64,000 nucleotides of DNA from Agromyces hippuratus. Its GTDB lineage: Bacteria; Actinomycetota; Actinomycetes; Actinomycetales; Microbacteriaceae. Location: assembly GCF_013410355.1 (NCBI RefSeq), contig NZ_JACCFI010000001.1:1922001-1986000 (forward strand), written 5' to 3'. The notes under the pieces are model-generated. The model ran no database searches. It had not been told where the DNA came from and saw nothing but the letters and a program-made list of their open reading frames with translations. Below are positions 18,105 through 27,060 of this stretch, one piece after another (position 1 is the stretch's first letter; every line of letters starts with the position of its first letter). Both the position numbers and the translations under genes were made by a program.

Positions 18105-18141
18105 CCGCGGGGCAGCCGCCGTGACGGCGACTGCCCCGCGG
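18105..18141 (-). terminator. intercistronic hairpin between binding-protein gene and GH35
   Basis: CCGCGGGGCAG (18105-18115) and CTGCCCCGCGG (18131-18141) pair over 11 bp with a 15-nt loop. It lies inside an operon, so it may stabilise the upstream binding-protein message or attenuate GH35 rather than end the transcript. Confidence 0.65.
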
Positions 18142-18156
18142 AGTGATGCGTTGGTG

Positions 18157-19488
18157 CTACTTGTTGACCGAGAAGCCCTGCTCGTTGCCGTACTCGACGA
18201 GCGTGTCCTGCCAGGCGAGGAGCGCCTCGTTCAGGTCGCCGCCCGAGCCGAGCGCCTTGCCGACGGAGTCGGAGAACACGTTGTTGGCGTAGCCCTGGTA
18301 GGGCAGGTACTGCCATCCGGTGATGACCGACTCGGCCGAAGCCGCGCCGACCTGGTTGGCGGGCTGGTCGCTGTACCCGGGGAACGGAGCGTCGAGCCAC
18401 TCGGGGTTCTCGAGGTCGGCGATGGTCGACGGGAAGCCGTTCGCGTTCAGCAGTGCACGGCCGTCACCCTCGGCGAGGTACTTGAGGATGCCTGCAGCGG
18501 CAGCCTTGTTCTCGCTCTGAGAGGTGACGGAGAGGCCGCTGCCGCCGTTCTCGGCCGAGGCCGGCTGACCGTCCCAGGTCGGCATCGGAGCGACCTGGAA
18601 GCGCCCGGCGGGGCCGTAGTCCTCCATGCCGCCGCTGATCATCCAGGAGCCCATGAGCAGGGTGGCCAGCTTGTCCTGCGTGAGCGCCTTGGTCCACTCG
18701 TCCGACCAGGTCGCGAGGCCCGAGAGCTCGCCGGCGTTGAGACGGTCGCTCCAGAAGTCCGCGAACTTCTTGGTGCCCTCGTCCTGCAGGTCGATGGTGA
18801 CGTTCTCACCCTCGGTCTTGAACGGCTGGCCGCCCGACGCCCAGATCATGCTGGTGAAGAAGCCCGCGTCGCCGCTGTTCGCGATGTAGGCCTCGGGGTC
18901 TGCGGCGTGGATCGCCGCGGAAGCCGTTGCGAACTCGTCCCACGTCGTGGGGGCCTCGGTGATGCCGGCCTTCTCGTACAGGGCCTTGTTGTAGATCATG
19001 ACCATGGGGCCGGAGTCGCCGGGCAGGCCGACGAGCTGGTCCTGCACGTTGACCGAGTTCCACGTCGACGCCGTGAAGGCGTCCTCGTACTCGGCGAGAC
19101 CGTAGGGCTCCAGGTCGGCGAGTGCGCCGCCCAGGGTGAGCTGCGGCATCGTCTGGTACTCGACGGGCACGATGTCGGGCGCACCCTTGCCGGCCTTGAT
19201 CGCGTTCTGGAGCTTGGTGACGACGGCGTCGGGGTTCTCGAGCTTGACGACGTCGAACGTGACGTTCGGGTACACCTCGGAGATGGCGTCGGCCTGCTCC
19301 TGCGTGGTGTCGCTCCAGGTCCACCAGGTGAGGGTGACGTCTTCCTTGAGCGCCGCGTCGGTGTCGGTCGAGCCGCTGTCGGCGCCCGGAGCTGCGCCAC
19401 TGCAGCCTGCGAGCACTCCGACGAGCAGTGCACCGGTGCCGACGACGGCCCCGAGACGCGCCCATCGGCGGGTGGTGATCTGTTCCAT
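18157..19488 (-). CDS. ABC sugar transporter substrate-binding lipoprotein
   Basis: 443 residues. The lipobox LVGVLAGC near residue 29 marks lipoprotein processing, so it should sit on the outer face of the membrane. The fold is of the extracellular solute-binding family 1 (MalE-like): VTLTWWTWSDTT at the mature start, LVGLPGDSGPMVMIYNKALYEKAG, and an aromatic-rich WDGQPASAENGGSGL region. It binds an oligosaccharide and delivers it to the two upstream-encoded permeases. The binding-protein gene is usually first; here it is third. Confidence 0.92.
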   Translation of the reverse strand: MEQITTRRWARLGAVVGTGALLVGVLAGCSGAAPGADSGSTDTDAALKEDVTLTWWTWSDTTQEQADAISEVYPNVTFDVVKLENPDAVVTKLQNAIKAGKGAPDIVPVEYQTMPQLTLGGALADLEPYGLAEYEDAFTASTWNSVNVQDQLVGLPGDSGPMVMIYNKALYEKAGITEAPTTWDEFATASAAIHAADPEAYIANSGDAGFFTSMIWASGGQPFKTEGENVTIDLQDEGTKKFADFWSDRLNAGELSGLATWSDEWTKALTQDKLATLLMGSWMISGGMEDYGPAGRFQVAPMPTWDGQPASAENGGSGLSVTSQSENKAAAAGILKYLAEGDGRALLNANGFPSTIADLENPEWLDAPFPGYSDQPANQVGAASAESVITGWQYLPYQGYANNVFSDSVGKALGSGGDLNEALLAWQDTLVEYGNEQGFSVNK

Positions 19489-19582
19489 TGCTGTGATTCC
19501 CTTTCGCTTGGTGTGTGGTGAGGGTGGTGCGCCGGACGGACCGGAGGTACCGGGTCGGGCCGGTGGTACCGGTCGAGCCGGA

Positions 19583-20530
19583 CTACTTGACGCTGCCGGC
19601 GGTCAGACCCGACTGCCAGTAGCGCTGGAGGTAGAGGAACGCCGCCGAGATCGGGATGACGGTGAGCAGCGACCCCGTGATGACGAGGTTGGGTACTGCC
19701 TGGCCGCCGATCGCGCTCGACTGCGCCGCCCACTGGGCGAGACCGACGGGCAGCGGGTACCACTGCGCGTCGCTCAGCATGATGAGTGGGAGGAAGTAGT
19801 TGTTCCAGGTCGCGACGACCGTGAACATCAGCACCGTGATGAGTGCCGGCGCGAGCTGGCGCAGCGCGATCACGAAGAAGATGCGGATCTCGCCGGCGCC
19901 GTCGAGGCGGGCGGCCTCGAGCAGTTCGTCGGGGATCGCCTCACGGGCGTACACCCACACGAGGTAGAGCCCGAAGGCGCTGACCATGGAGGGGATGATG
20001 ACCGACCAGGGAGTGTTCGTGAGACCGAGGCCGCTGAAGAGCAGGAACTGCGGCACCGCGAGCGCCGAGGCCGGGATGGCCATGGCGCCGAGGATGATCG
20101 CGAACACCCACTTGCGGCCGGGGAAGTTGTACTTCGCCAGACCGTACCCGGCGAGCGTCGCGAGCAGCGTGGCGCCGCCGGCGCCGATGACGACGTAGAG
20201 GAGGGTGTTGCCGAGCCACCGAAGGAAGATGCCGTCCTTGTAGGTGAACGTCTCGACGATGTTCTGGAAGAGGGCGAACTCGCCGCTGAACCAGAACGCG
20301 AAGGAGTTGTAGAGCGAGTCCATCGTCTTCGTCGAGTTGACGACGAGCCACCAGAGCGGCACGAGGCAGTAGAGCAGCATCAGCGTCATCAGGATGCCGA
20401 GCGTCACGGAGGCGCGCTTGTGTCGGGGAGTGACCGCCTTCGCCGGCTTCGACTCCCTGCGCTCGACCTTGCCGCTCGCGAGCCGGCTCGGTGCGCGGTT
20501 CGACCCGGCCGCCGTGTCGACGGCGCTCAT
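19583..20530 (-). CDS. ABC sugar transporter permease (MalG type)
   Basis: 315 residues with six membrane helices. The EAA loop reads EAIPDELLEAARLDGAGEIRIFFVIALRQLAPAL, where the ATPase docks. The long cytoplasmic N-terminus (about 40 residues) is charged. The ATG overlaps the stop of the preceding permease by 4 nt (ATGA), showing translational coupling. No ATPase gene is present in the cluster; actinobacterial importers of this class normally share a MsiK-type ATPase encoded elsewhere. Confidence 0.92.
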   Translation of the reverse strand: MSAVDTAAGSNRAPSRLASGKVERRESKPAKAVTPRHKRASVTLGILMTLMLLYCLVPLWWLVVNSTKTMDSLYNSFAFWFSGEFALFQNIVETFTYKDGIFLRWLGNTLLYVVIGAGGATLLATLAGYGLAKYNFPGRKWVFAIILGAMAIPASALAVPQFLLFSGLGLTNTPWSVIIPSMVSAFGLYLVWVYAREAIPDELLEAARLDGAGEIRIFFVIALRQLAPALITVLMFTVVATWNNYFLPLIMLSDAQWYPLPVGLAQWAAQSSAIGGQAVPNLVITGSLLTVIPISAAFLYLQRYWQSGLTAGSVK

Positions 20531-21498
20531 GCCTTCGCCTCGTTCTTCTCGCCCGCGAGCTGCACGAGGTAGGCGACGACCATGGTGATGACTCCCGAGA
20601 CGATCGCGATCGCGGCGGCGTAGTTGAACTGCGAGCCGGCGAACGACAGGTTGAAGGCGTAGAGGTTCGGTGTGAAGTACGTGGTGATCGAGTTCGGCGC
20701 GATGGTCTGCAGGATCGACGGCTCGTTGAAGAGCTGGAAGCTGCCGATCACCGAGAAGATCGTGGCGATGATCATCGCGCCCCGGATCGACGGGAGCTTG
20801 ATCGAGAAGATCGTGCGGAAGGTGCCCGCGCCGTCGATCTCGGCCGCCTCGTAGAGCTCTTGCGGCACCGCCTTCAACGCGGAGAAGAAGATCAGCATGT
20901 TGTAGCCGACGAACTCCCACGTGACGATGTTGCCGATCGACAGCAGGATGAAGTTCTCGGCGAGCGGGGAGGGCAGCTCCACGCCGAAGAATCGGTTGAT
21001 GTCGGCCACGAGGCCGAACTGCGAGCCGTACATGTAGCCCCAGATCATGACCGCGACGACGCCGGGCACGGCGTAGGGCAGGAAGATCGAGAGCCGGTAG
21101 AACGGCACCCAGCGCAGCCGCGCGCTGTCGAGCGCCAGCGCGGCGAACAGCGCGAGCCCGAGCATGATCGGCACCTGCACGAGCAGGAAGATCGAGACCC
21201 GGAGCATGGCCTCCCAGAACTTCGGGTCGACCAGCGCCTTGGCGTAGTTCTCGAGACCGACGAAGGAGTTGCCGCCCATGAGCGTCTCGCGGAAGAACGA
21301 GAGGTACATCGCGTAGAGCAGGGGCGCGACGAAGACGAGCCCGAAGACGAGCATGAACGGCCCGACGAACCACCAGCCCGACCAGTTGCGGCGCACTCGC
21401 TTGCGGCGGCCGCCGGACGACGAGGTCACGGCGACGCTCGCGTACGTCTCGGTCGAGACTCCGGCGGGCTGCTGGGGGTGAACATGCGCCACGGTCAT
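20527..21498 (-). CDS. ABC sugar transporter permease (MalF type)
   Basis: 323 residues with six membrane helices beginning WWFVGPFMLVFGLVFVAPLLYAMYLSFF. The EAA motif is ELYEAAEIDGAGTFRTIFSIKLPSIRG. It pairs with the MalG-type permease encoded immediately downstream and is first in the operon. The upstream region holds TATACT as a -10 flanked by two LacI-type boxes. Confidence 0.92.
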   Translation of the reverse strand: MTVAHVHPQQPAGVSTETYASVAVTSSSGGRRKRVRRNWSGWWFVGPFMLVFGLVFVAPLLYAMYLSFFRETLMGGNSFVGLENYAKALVDPKFWEAMLRVSIFLLVQVPIMLGLALFAALALDSARLRWVPFYRLSIFLPYAVPGVVAVMIWGYMYGSQFGLVADINRFFGVELPSPLAENFILLSIGNIVTWEFVGYNMLIFFSALKAVPQELYEAAEIDGAGTFRTIFSIKLPSIRGAMIIATIFSVIGSFQLFNEPSILQTIAPNSITTYFTPNLYAFNLSFAGSQFNYAAAIAIVSGVITMVVAYLVQLAGEKNEAKA

Positions 21499-21565
21499 CT
21501 GCGGCCTTCTCTCGCGCCTCGGGTTGGCGACGTCTTCGTCATTCGCGTCCGCACTCCTTCGTGAA

Positions 21566-21579
21566 TGTTTGCGTTCCCA
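21566..21579 (-). promoter_or_regulatory. LacI-type operator, downstream copy at the permease operon
   Basis: TGTTTGCGTTCCCA lies in the leader of the permease operon. With two preceding bases it matches the box at the GH5 promoter (AATGTTTRCGTTCCC) at 14 of 15 positions, which is strong evidence for shared control. Confidence 0.7.
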
Positions 21580-21583
21580 TCGC

Positions 21584-21614
21584 AGTATAGGCGAGAATGA
21601 TGTTTGCGCAAACA
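21584..21614 (-). promoter_or_regulatory. permease-operon promoter overlapped by a perfect LacI-type operator
   Basis: On the minus strand TATACT (21584-21589) is a good -10, with TTGCGC about 16 bp upstream as -35. The -35 is part of TGTTTGCGCAAACA (21601-21614), a perfect 14-bp palindrome with central CG as in LacI-family operators. Repressor bound here would block RNA polymerase. Confidence 0.7.
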
Positions 21615-21785
21615 GGAGCGAAGGATCCGAAGATCACAATGAGATCACGCGGGCCGACATCCCCGGATTTCCGGGGATCGCCGGTGTTCTTCGCAGCTGA
21701 ATCTGCACTTGAATGAGAACGGTCGACAGCCCCTCCGGGCTGCGCCCGCCCCGACACCCCCCGACACCGCCGTTTGGATGCACGC

Positions 21786-23876
21786 ATGATCACCACCGTC
21801 CACGTCGTCTTCAAGACGCACCTCGATCTCGGCTTCACCGACACCGCCGCGAACGTCACCGACCGGTACGTGCACGAGTACCTGCCTCGCGCGATCGCGC
21901 TGGCCGAGGAGCTCGAACGCCGCGGCGGCACCGCCCGCTTCATCTGGACGACCGGATCGTGGTTGATCCACGAGGCGCTCCGGCTCGGCGACGACGACGA
22001 GCGCGCGTCGCTCGAGCGGGCGATCCGCGCGGGTCATGTGACCTGGCACGGCCTGCCGATGACGACGCACACCGAGAGCATGGACGCCGGCCTCGTCGAG
22101 CACGGCATCGCGATCGGCCGCAAGCTCGACGCCCGATTCGGCCACCGCACGCAGGCGGCGAAGATGACGGATGTCCCGGGCCACACGATCGGCCTCGTGC
22201 CCTTCCTCGCCCGGGGCGGCCTCGACTTCCTGCACCTCGGGGTCAACGGGGCATCCGCGGTGCCCGACGTGCCGGAGTTCTTCGTCTGGCGCGCACCCGA
22301 CGGCAGCGAGGTCGTCGTCAACTACGCCCGGAGCTACGGCGCGACCGAGCTCGGCGTCGCCGTGGTGCCGGGCGGCACGTCCGCCCTCCACCTCGCGCAC
22401 ACCGGTGACAACTTCGGCCCGCCCCCCGTGGAGGAGGTCGAGGCGCTCTTCGCCGAGCTGCAGGCGGCCCACCCCGGCGCGAAGGTGATCGCCTCGACGC
22501 TCGACGCCTTCAGCCGCGAGGCCGTCGCATCCCGGGCGAGCCTGCCGGTGCTCGAGCAGGAGATCGGCGACTCGTGGATCCACGGGGTCGGCAGCGACCC
22601 GGTGCTGACCGCACGATTCCGAGCGCTGCTCCGGCTGCGCACCCAATGGGTCGCTGCCGGCGCGCTCGTGCCCGGCACCGAGGAGTGCGATGCGTTCAGC
22701 GACGGCCTCCTGCTCGTGCCCGAGCACACGTGGGGCGAAGACCTGAAGACCTACCTGCCCGACTACGTGAACTACGAGAAGGCCGACTTCCAGCGCGCCC
22801 GTGCGGCGGACGTCGTCGACCCGGCTGCGAATCCGGCCGAGTTCGACGTCTACGCCTGGGCGTACACCGAGCACCCGAGCGCGCAGGGCCTGCGCTACTC
22901 GGCGTTCGAGCGCTCGTGGGCCGAGCAGCGAGCCCACCTCGATCGCGCCCTCGCCGCGCTCTCGCCCGAACGCCGGGCCGAGGCCGAGTCGGCGATCGCC
23001 GCGGCCGCCCCCGACGACGAGGGGCCGTCGCCGTCCGAGTCCGTCCCGGTCGACCTCGACGCCGAGCTGCAGGCGGGTGCCTACCGCGTTCGATTCGGCG
23101 ACGACGGCGCCCTCGTCTCGCTCGTCGACGTCGACGGAACGGACTGGGCGGGGCCGGAGCATCCGCTCGCCGCCTACCGCTACGAGACCTTCGACGAGCG
23201 TGACGAGGCCCGTTGGATGCAGGAGTACTGCCGCGACATGGACGAGAACGCCATGTGGGCGGTACCCGATCAGTCGAAGCCCGGCCTGGCCATCGCCGAG
23301 ACGCTGCCGGCCATGACGTTCGCACCCGGCGTCGTGTCGGCACGGCGCTTCGCCGACGGCACCGACACGGTCGTGGTGCTGCAGCTCGCGCTGGCCGAAG
23401 CGGCAAGCAAGGACTGGGGCGGGGCGCGGGACATCCGGCTCGCCTACCGTTTCCCCGCAGCACCGGGACCGATCGAGATCACGCTCGACCTCCGAGACAA
23501 GGACGCCTCCCGCCTGCCCGAGGCGAGCTGGTTCGGCTTCCGCCCGCGCGTCGAGCCCGGAGACTGGCGACTCACGAAGATCGACACCCCGGTCGACCCG
23601 CAGTCCGTCGTACGCAACGGCAACCGCAGCCTGCACGCGGTCGCCGAGGTGACGCACACGGCGGCGCAGACCTTCTCACTGCGCCCCGTCGACGCCGCGC
23701 TCGTCGCGGTCGGCCGCCCCGCGCTCTACCGGTTCGACAACACGGTGCCCGACCCGAACGACGGCATGCACGTGAACCTGCACAACAACATGTGGGGCAC
23801 GAACTTCACGATGTGGTTCGACGACGATCTGCGGTTCCGCTTCGTGCTCGACCTCGGCACGGGAATCGCGCGGTGA
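21786..23876 (+). CDS. DUF5054 domain protein, GH38-like N-terminus
   Basis: 696 residues, soluble. The N-terminal part HVVFKTHLDLGFTDTAANVTDRY resembles the metal-binding opening of GH38/57-type (alpha/beta)7 barrels, with further conserved pieces HGLPMTTHTESMDAGL, TDVPGHTIGLVPFLARGGLDFLHLG and VPEHTWGEDLKTYLPDY. The C-terminal half is a beta-rich domain ending NLHNNMWGTNFTMWFDDDLRFRF. DUF5054 proteins accompany glycosidase clusters and are thought to be glycosidases, but activity is unproven. The ATG is preceded by TTGGAT plus 6 nt, a possible leaderless start. It diverges from the permease operon and overlaps the phosphoesterase gene by 4 nt. Confidence 0.8.
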   Translation: MITTVHVVFKTHLDLGFTDTAANVTDRYVHEYLPRAIALAEELERRGGTARFIWTTGSWLIHEALRLGDDDERASLERAIRAGHVTWHGLPMTTHTESMDAGLVEHGIAIGRKLDARFGHRTQAAKMTDVPGHTIGLVPFLARGGLDFLHLGVNGASAVPDVPEFFVWRAPDGSEVVVNYARSYGATELGVAVVPGGTSALHLAHTGDNFGPPPVEEVEALFAELQAAHPGAKVIASTLDAFSREAVASRASLPVLEQEIGDSWIHGVGSDPVLTARFRALLRLRTQWVAAGALVPGTEECDAFSDGLLLVPEHTWGEDLKTYLPDYVNYEKADFQRARAADVVDPAANPAEFDVYAWAYTEHPSAQGLRYSAFERSWAEQRAHLDRALAALSPERRAEAESAIAAAAPDDEGPSPSESVPVDLDAELQAGAYRVRFGDDGALVSLVDVDGTDWAGPEHPLAAYRYETFDERDEARWMQEYCRDMDENAMWAVPDQSKPGLAIAETLPAMTFAPGVVSARRFADGTDTVVVLQLALAEAASKDWGGARDIRLAYRFPAAPGPIEITLDLRDKDASRLPEASWFGFRPRVEPGDWRLTKIDTPVDPQSVVRNGNRSLHAVAEVTHTAAQTFSLRPVDAALVAVGRPALYRFDNTVPDPNDGMHVNLHNNMWGTNFTMWFDDDLRFRFVLDLGTGIAR

Positions 23877-24991
23877 CCGCGTCGATCGTGACCAGTCCCC
23901 CGGTCGTGATGGCGCCGCGCTCCGACGGCTTCGAGGTCGTCTGGGGCGTGAGCCGGCTGAGCCGCGGCTGGATCGAGTGGGAGGCCGCCGACGGCACGAC
24001 CGGCACCGTGACGGGTGACGCCTTCGGCATGGTGCCCCAGGGCGACCGGGTGCTGCGCGTGCGCGCCAGCGGGTGGGCCGCGGGCACGCAGGTGCGCGTG
24101 CGCTCGGTCACCGAAGCGGTCGAGGAGCCCACCGGTCGGCACGAGAGCGAATGGAAGACGGTGCGCACGCTCGACGCGGCGTCCGACACCGCTCGCTTCG
24201 CGGTGTGGAACGACACCCACCAGCGCGACGACACCCTGCAGGCGCTGCACGCGGCCACACCCGAGGTCGACGTGCTCGTCTGGAACGGCGACCTCTGCAA
24301 CGACTGGACGGACCCGGCGGAGTTCCCCACGACGGTGCTGAACCCCGCCGGCCTCGACGTGAGCGCGGGCCGACCCCTCGCGATCGTCGTGGGCAACCAC
24401 GACGTGCGCGGCACCTGGGCGTACCAGCTCGAGGACTTCGTGGCCACACCGGAAGGGCGGCCGTTCACGGCCTTCCGCATCGGGCCGGTCGCGTGCATCG
24501 TGCTGCACACCGGCGAGGACAAGCCCGACGACCACCCGACCTTCGAAGGCCGCGTGGCGTTCGATCCGCTGCGCGCCGAGCAGGCCGAGTGGCTCCGCGA
24601 GGTCACGGCGCGGCCGGAGTTCGCGGATGCCCCGTACCGCGTGGTCTTCTGCCACATCCCGCTGCGCTGGACCGACGAGACCGTCGTCGACTACGACGCC
24701 GACGGCTACGACTGGTTCAGCCTGAGGAGCCGCGACGCGTGGCACGACACCCTCGTCGACTGGGGCGCTCAGATCGTGGTGTCGGGTCACACGCACTACC
24801 AGACCTGGCTGCCGGCGACCGAGGGGTTCCCGTACGCCCAGCTCATCAGCGGCGGCCCCGATGCCGAGACGACCTCGGACGAGGCGGCCGCGTGGATCGA
24901 CGGCGAGGCGAGCGCCGACGAGCTCGTACTCATCATGCGCGACCTCGGCGGCACGGTGCTGCACGAGGTGCGGCTGGCGCCGCTCGCCTGA
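23873..24991 (+). CDS. calcineurin-like metallophosphoesterase
   Basis: 372 residues. All dimetal phosphoesterase motifs are visible: WNDTHQ (DxH), VWNGDLCND (GDxxD type), IVVGNHDVRG (GNHD), VVFCHIPLRW and VVSGHTHYQTW (GHxH). An N-terminal fibronectin-like domain of about 100 residues (VVMAPRSDGFEVVWGVSRLSRGWIEW onward in pieces) precedes it, as in purple-acid-like phosphatases. There is no signal peptide. The GTG start overlaps the DUF5054 stop (GTGA), so the two proteins are made together and probably act on the same phosphorylated or esterified glycan. The actual substrate is unknown. Confidence 0.85.
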   Translation: MTASIVTSPPVVMAPRSDGFEVVWGVSRLSRGWIEWEAADGTTGTVTGDAFGMVPQGDRVLRVRASGWAAGTQVRVRSVTEAVEEPTGRHESEWKTVRTLDAASDTARFAVWNDTHQRDDTLQALHAATPEVDVLVWNGDLCNDWTDPAEFPTTVLNPAGLDVSAGRPLAIVVGNHDVRGTWAYQLEDFVATPEGRPFTAFRIGPVACIVLHTGEDKPDDHPTFEGRVAFDPLRAEQAEWLREVTARPEFADAPYRVVFCHIPLRWTDETVVDYDADGYDWFSLRSRDAWHDTLVDWGAQIVVSGHTHYQTWLPATEGFPYAQLISGGPDAETTSDEAAAWIDGEASADELVLIMRDLGGTVLHEVRLAPLA

Positions 24992-25004
24992 CGGCGGAAC
25001 GAGA

Positions 25005-25036
25005 AGGGGCCGGGTCGCAGCTGCGACCCGGCCCCT
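25005..25036. terminator. strong bidirectional terminator
   Basis: Arms AGGGGCCGGGTCGCAG (25005-25020) and CTGCGACCCGGCCCCT (25021-25036) are perfect reverse complements, forming a 16-bp stem between the convergent phosphoesterase and GH5 genes. Confidence 0.85.
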
Positions 25037-25050
25037 CTGTCATGCGCCGA

Positions 25051-26979
25051 TCAGCTCAGCGGCTTGCAGAGCAGCGCGTCGGGCACGCCGCCGTGGTTCC
25101 AGCGGTAGGTGTACGCCACACCGGCGATGTACTCGCTGTCCTTGCACTGGCCCTTGTAGTTGCCGGGGGCCCAGTCGCTCGCGGTCGAGCCGCCACCGGC
25201 CGGGCGGTTGTCACCCTGGTCGAACCAGATCACTCGGCCCTGGCTCGCCGGCAGCGCCGTGGTGCTCGTCGCGCAGACGAGGTTCCACATCGCCGCCTTG
25301 GTGCCGCCGCCGGTACCCAGGCTGTAGCCGACGGCGACCTCGCCGGGGTTGCACTGCAGCTTGTCGTAGCCCGAGGCCCAGTCGTTCGTGATGTTGCCCT
25401 GCCCGCTCTGCACGCGCGGGTTCGAGGTGCTGATGCCGCCGACGTCCGTGCAGAGCGCTCGGTTGGTGCTCCGCGCGATGCCCTGGAGGCGCTGGCTGTC
25501 GGGGCAGGTGCCCTTCCACTGACCCGGCGACCAGTCGCCCGCCTGCAGCATGCGCAGCGACGACTGGCTGTCGACGAAGCTGCCACTGCCGAGCATGTTC
25601 CAGCGCGGCACGGATGCCACGGGGCCGGTCTTGCCGTTCGCGTTCACGAGCTTCGTCCACTGCGGGTAGCGCCAGTCGTCGGCGATGCTCAGCTTGGTGC
25701 CGTCGGGCTTGTAGGCGAGGAGGGAGTAGCCGTCGACGAACGTGCCGTCGGCCTTCGCCTGCGCCACGAGCGGCCATGCGGCGAAGTCGCTGTCATTGGC
25801 GATCAGGATGTCGGTGAAGTTCGCCCACCAGGCCTTGTCGAGGGCGCCGGTGTCGTCGGCGTGGCCGATGCCGAACTCGCTGAACCACACGGGGGCGGTG
25901 TAGTGCTGGTTCGCCGTGTTGACGAACGCCGCGGCCCGGTTCACCTCGGCCGCGAGCTCGCTCGCGGTGAGGTCGCGGTAGCGGGCATCGTGCGTTTCGC
26001 CGAGTCCGGTGGCGCCCGTGTGCTTCGGCCCGGTGTAGGCGTAGATGTGCGCCGCGTAGACGAGCTTGTCGGGATACGGGAGGGCGTTCGAGAGGTTCGC
26101 GACGGGCTTGAGGTGCGGGCGGTCGTGGAACACGCCGTCGAGCGGGATGCCCTGCCAGTTGATGCCCTCCATGATGACGAGCACCTCGGGGTTCGCCTTC
26201 TGGATGGCGATGCCGGCGCGCTGGTACGCCTGGTAGAGGTCGTGGCTGTCGCCCCAGCCCCAGTTCGCGTCGTTCAGGATGTCGCGACGCACCTCGTTGC
26301 GGAGGTCCATGCCGACCACGCGCGCGTTGTCCTTGTAGCGGGTCGTCAGCATGACCCAGTCGCTGATCCACTTCTCGGTGGTCTGGCTGCTGTTCCACCG
26401 CTCGTTGCCGTCGTTGGTGCCGCAGCACCAGTGCGAGGTGGTGGTGTGGTTGTTCAGGATCACCGCGAAGCCGTCGGCGGTGAGCGCGGCGACGACCGCG
26501 TCGAAGACCTGCAGCGGGGTCTTGCCCTTGAGCTGAGGATTCGCCGCCACCGCGACATCCGGAACCGGCGCCGTCATGCCGAGCATCTCGTTCGAGAACG
26601 ACAGGCGGATGCTGTTGATGCCGACCCCGTGGAAGTCGCTCATGAGCGTCGCCATCGGAACCCGGTCGAGGCCCATCGGGACGTCGTAGCTGTTGCCGCT
26701 GTTGTGGTTGGCGGAATCGTTCTTGTCGCCGCTTCCGCTCCAGTGCCCCTGCGCGCCGTCCCAGTTGGCGGACTCGAGCTTGAAGCGATCGCCGTCGGCG
26801 TCGACGACGTATCGGCCGACGGTGCTGAGCGGGGCCGTCCACGACGCCGCGAGCTCGGCGCCCGTGAGCGCCTCGATCGGATCCTCTTGCGCTGCTGCTG
26901 CGTACACGGGACTCGCGACCGATATCGCGAGGACTGCGGTCGTGAGTCCGACCGCGACCCGTAGGGTACGACGATGCAT
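25051..26979 (-). CDS. secreted GH5 glycoside hydrolase with C-terminal cysteine repeats
   Basis: 642 residues: signal peptide (VAVGLTTAVLAISVASPVYA, cleavage near residue 27), GH5-type catalytic domain to about residue 450 and a C-terminal module. GMDLRNEVRR carries the predicted acid/base E229 and VWFSEFG the nucleophile E368. It should cut a beta-linked polysaccharide outside the cell (cellulose, mannan or glucan cannot be distinguished). The C-terminal part holds three repeats near residues 481, 532 and 601, each starting DW[AS][PS]G and containing paired Cys, with no family I recognise; glycan binding is a guess. AGAGAGG precedes the ATG. LacI-type boxes at 27083-27120 put it in the island's regulon. 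Confidence 0.88.
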   Translation of the reverse strand: MHRRTLRVAVGLTTAVLAISVASPVYAAAAQEDPIEALTGAELAASWTAPLSTVGRYVVDADGDRFKLESANWDGAQGHWSGSGDKNDSANHNSGNSYDVPMGLDRVPMATLMSDFHGVGINSIRLSFSNEMLGMTAPVPDVAVAANPQLKGKTPLQVFDAVVAALTADGFAVILNNHTTTSHWCCGTNDGNERWNSSQTTEKWISDWVMLTTRYKDNARVVGMDLRNEVRRDILNDANWGWGDSHDLYQAYQRAGIAIQKANPEVLVIMEGINWQGIPLDGVFHDRPHLKPVANLSNALPYPDKLVYAAHIYAYTGPKHTGATGLGETHDARYRDLTASELAAEVNRAAAFVNTANQHYTAPVWFSEFGIGHADDTGALDKAWWANFTDILIANDSDFAAWPLVAQAKADGTFVDGYSLLAYKPDGTKLSIADDWRYPQWTKLVNANGKTGPVASVPRWNMLGSGSFVDSQSSLRMLQAGDWSPGQWKGTCPDSQRLQGIARSTNRALCTDVGGISTSNPRVQSGQGNITNDWASGYDKLQCNPGEVAVGYSLGTGGGTKAAMWNLVCATSTTALPASQGRVIWFDQGDNRPAGGGSTASDWAPGNYKGQCKDSEYIAGVAYTYRWNHGGVPDALLCKPLS

Positions 26980-27060
26980 TCTGCGAACCTCTCTGTTCTG
27001 CCGTTCGCGGCGCCCATGCCGTGTTGCGAGGCGCGGCTCCCGACTCTTGACTCCGGTCAG

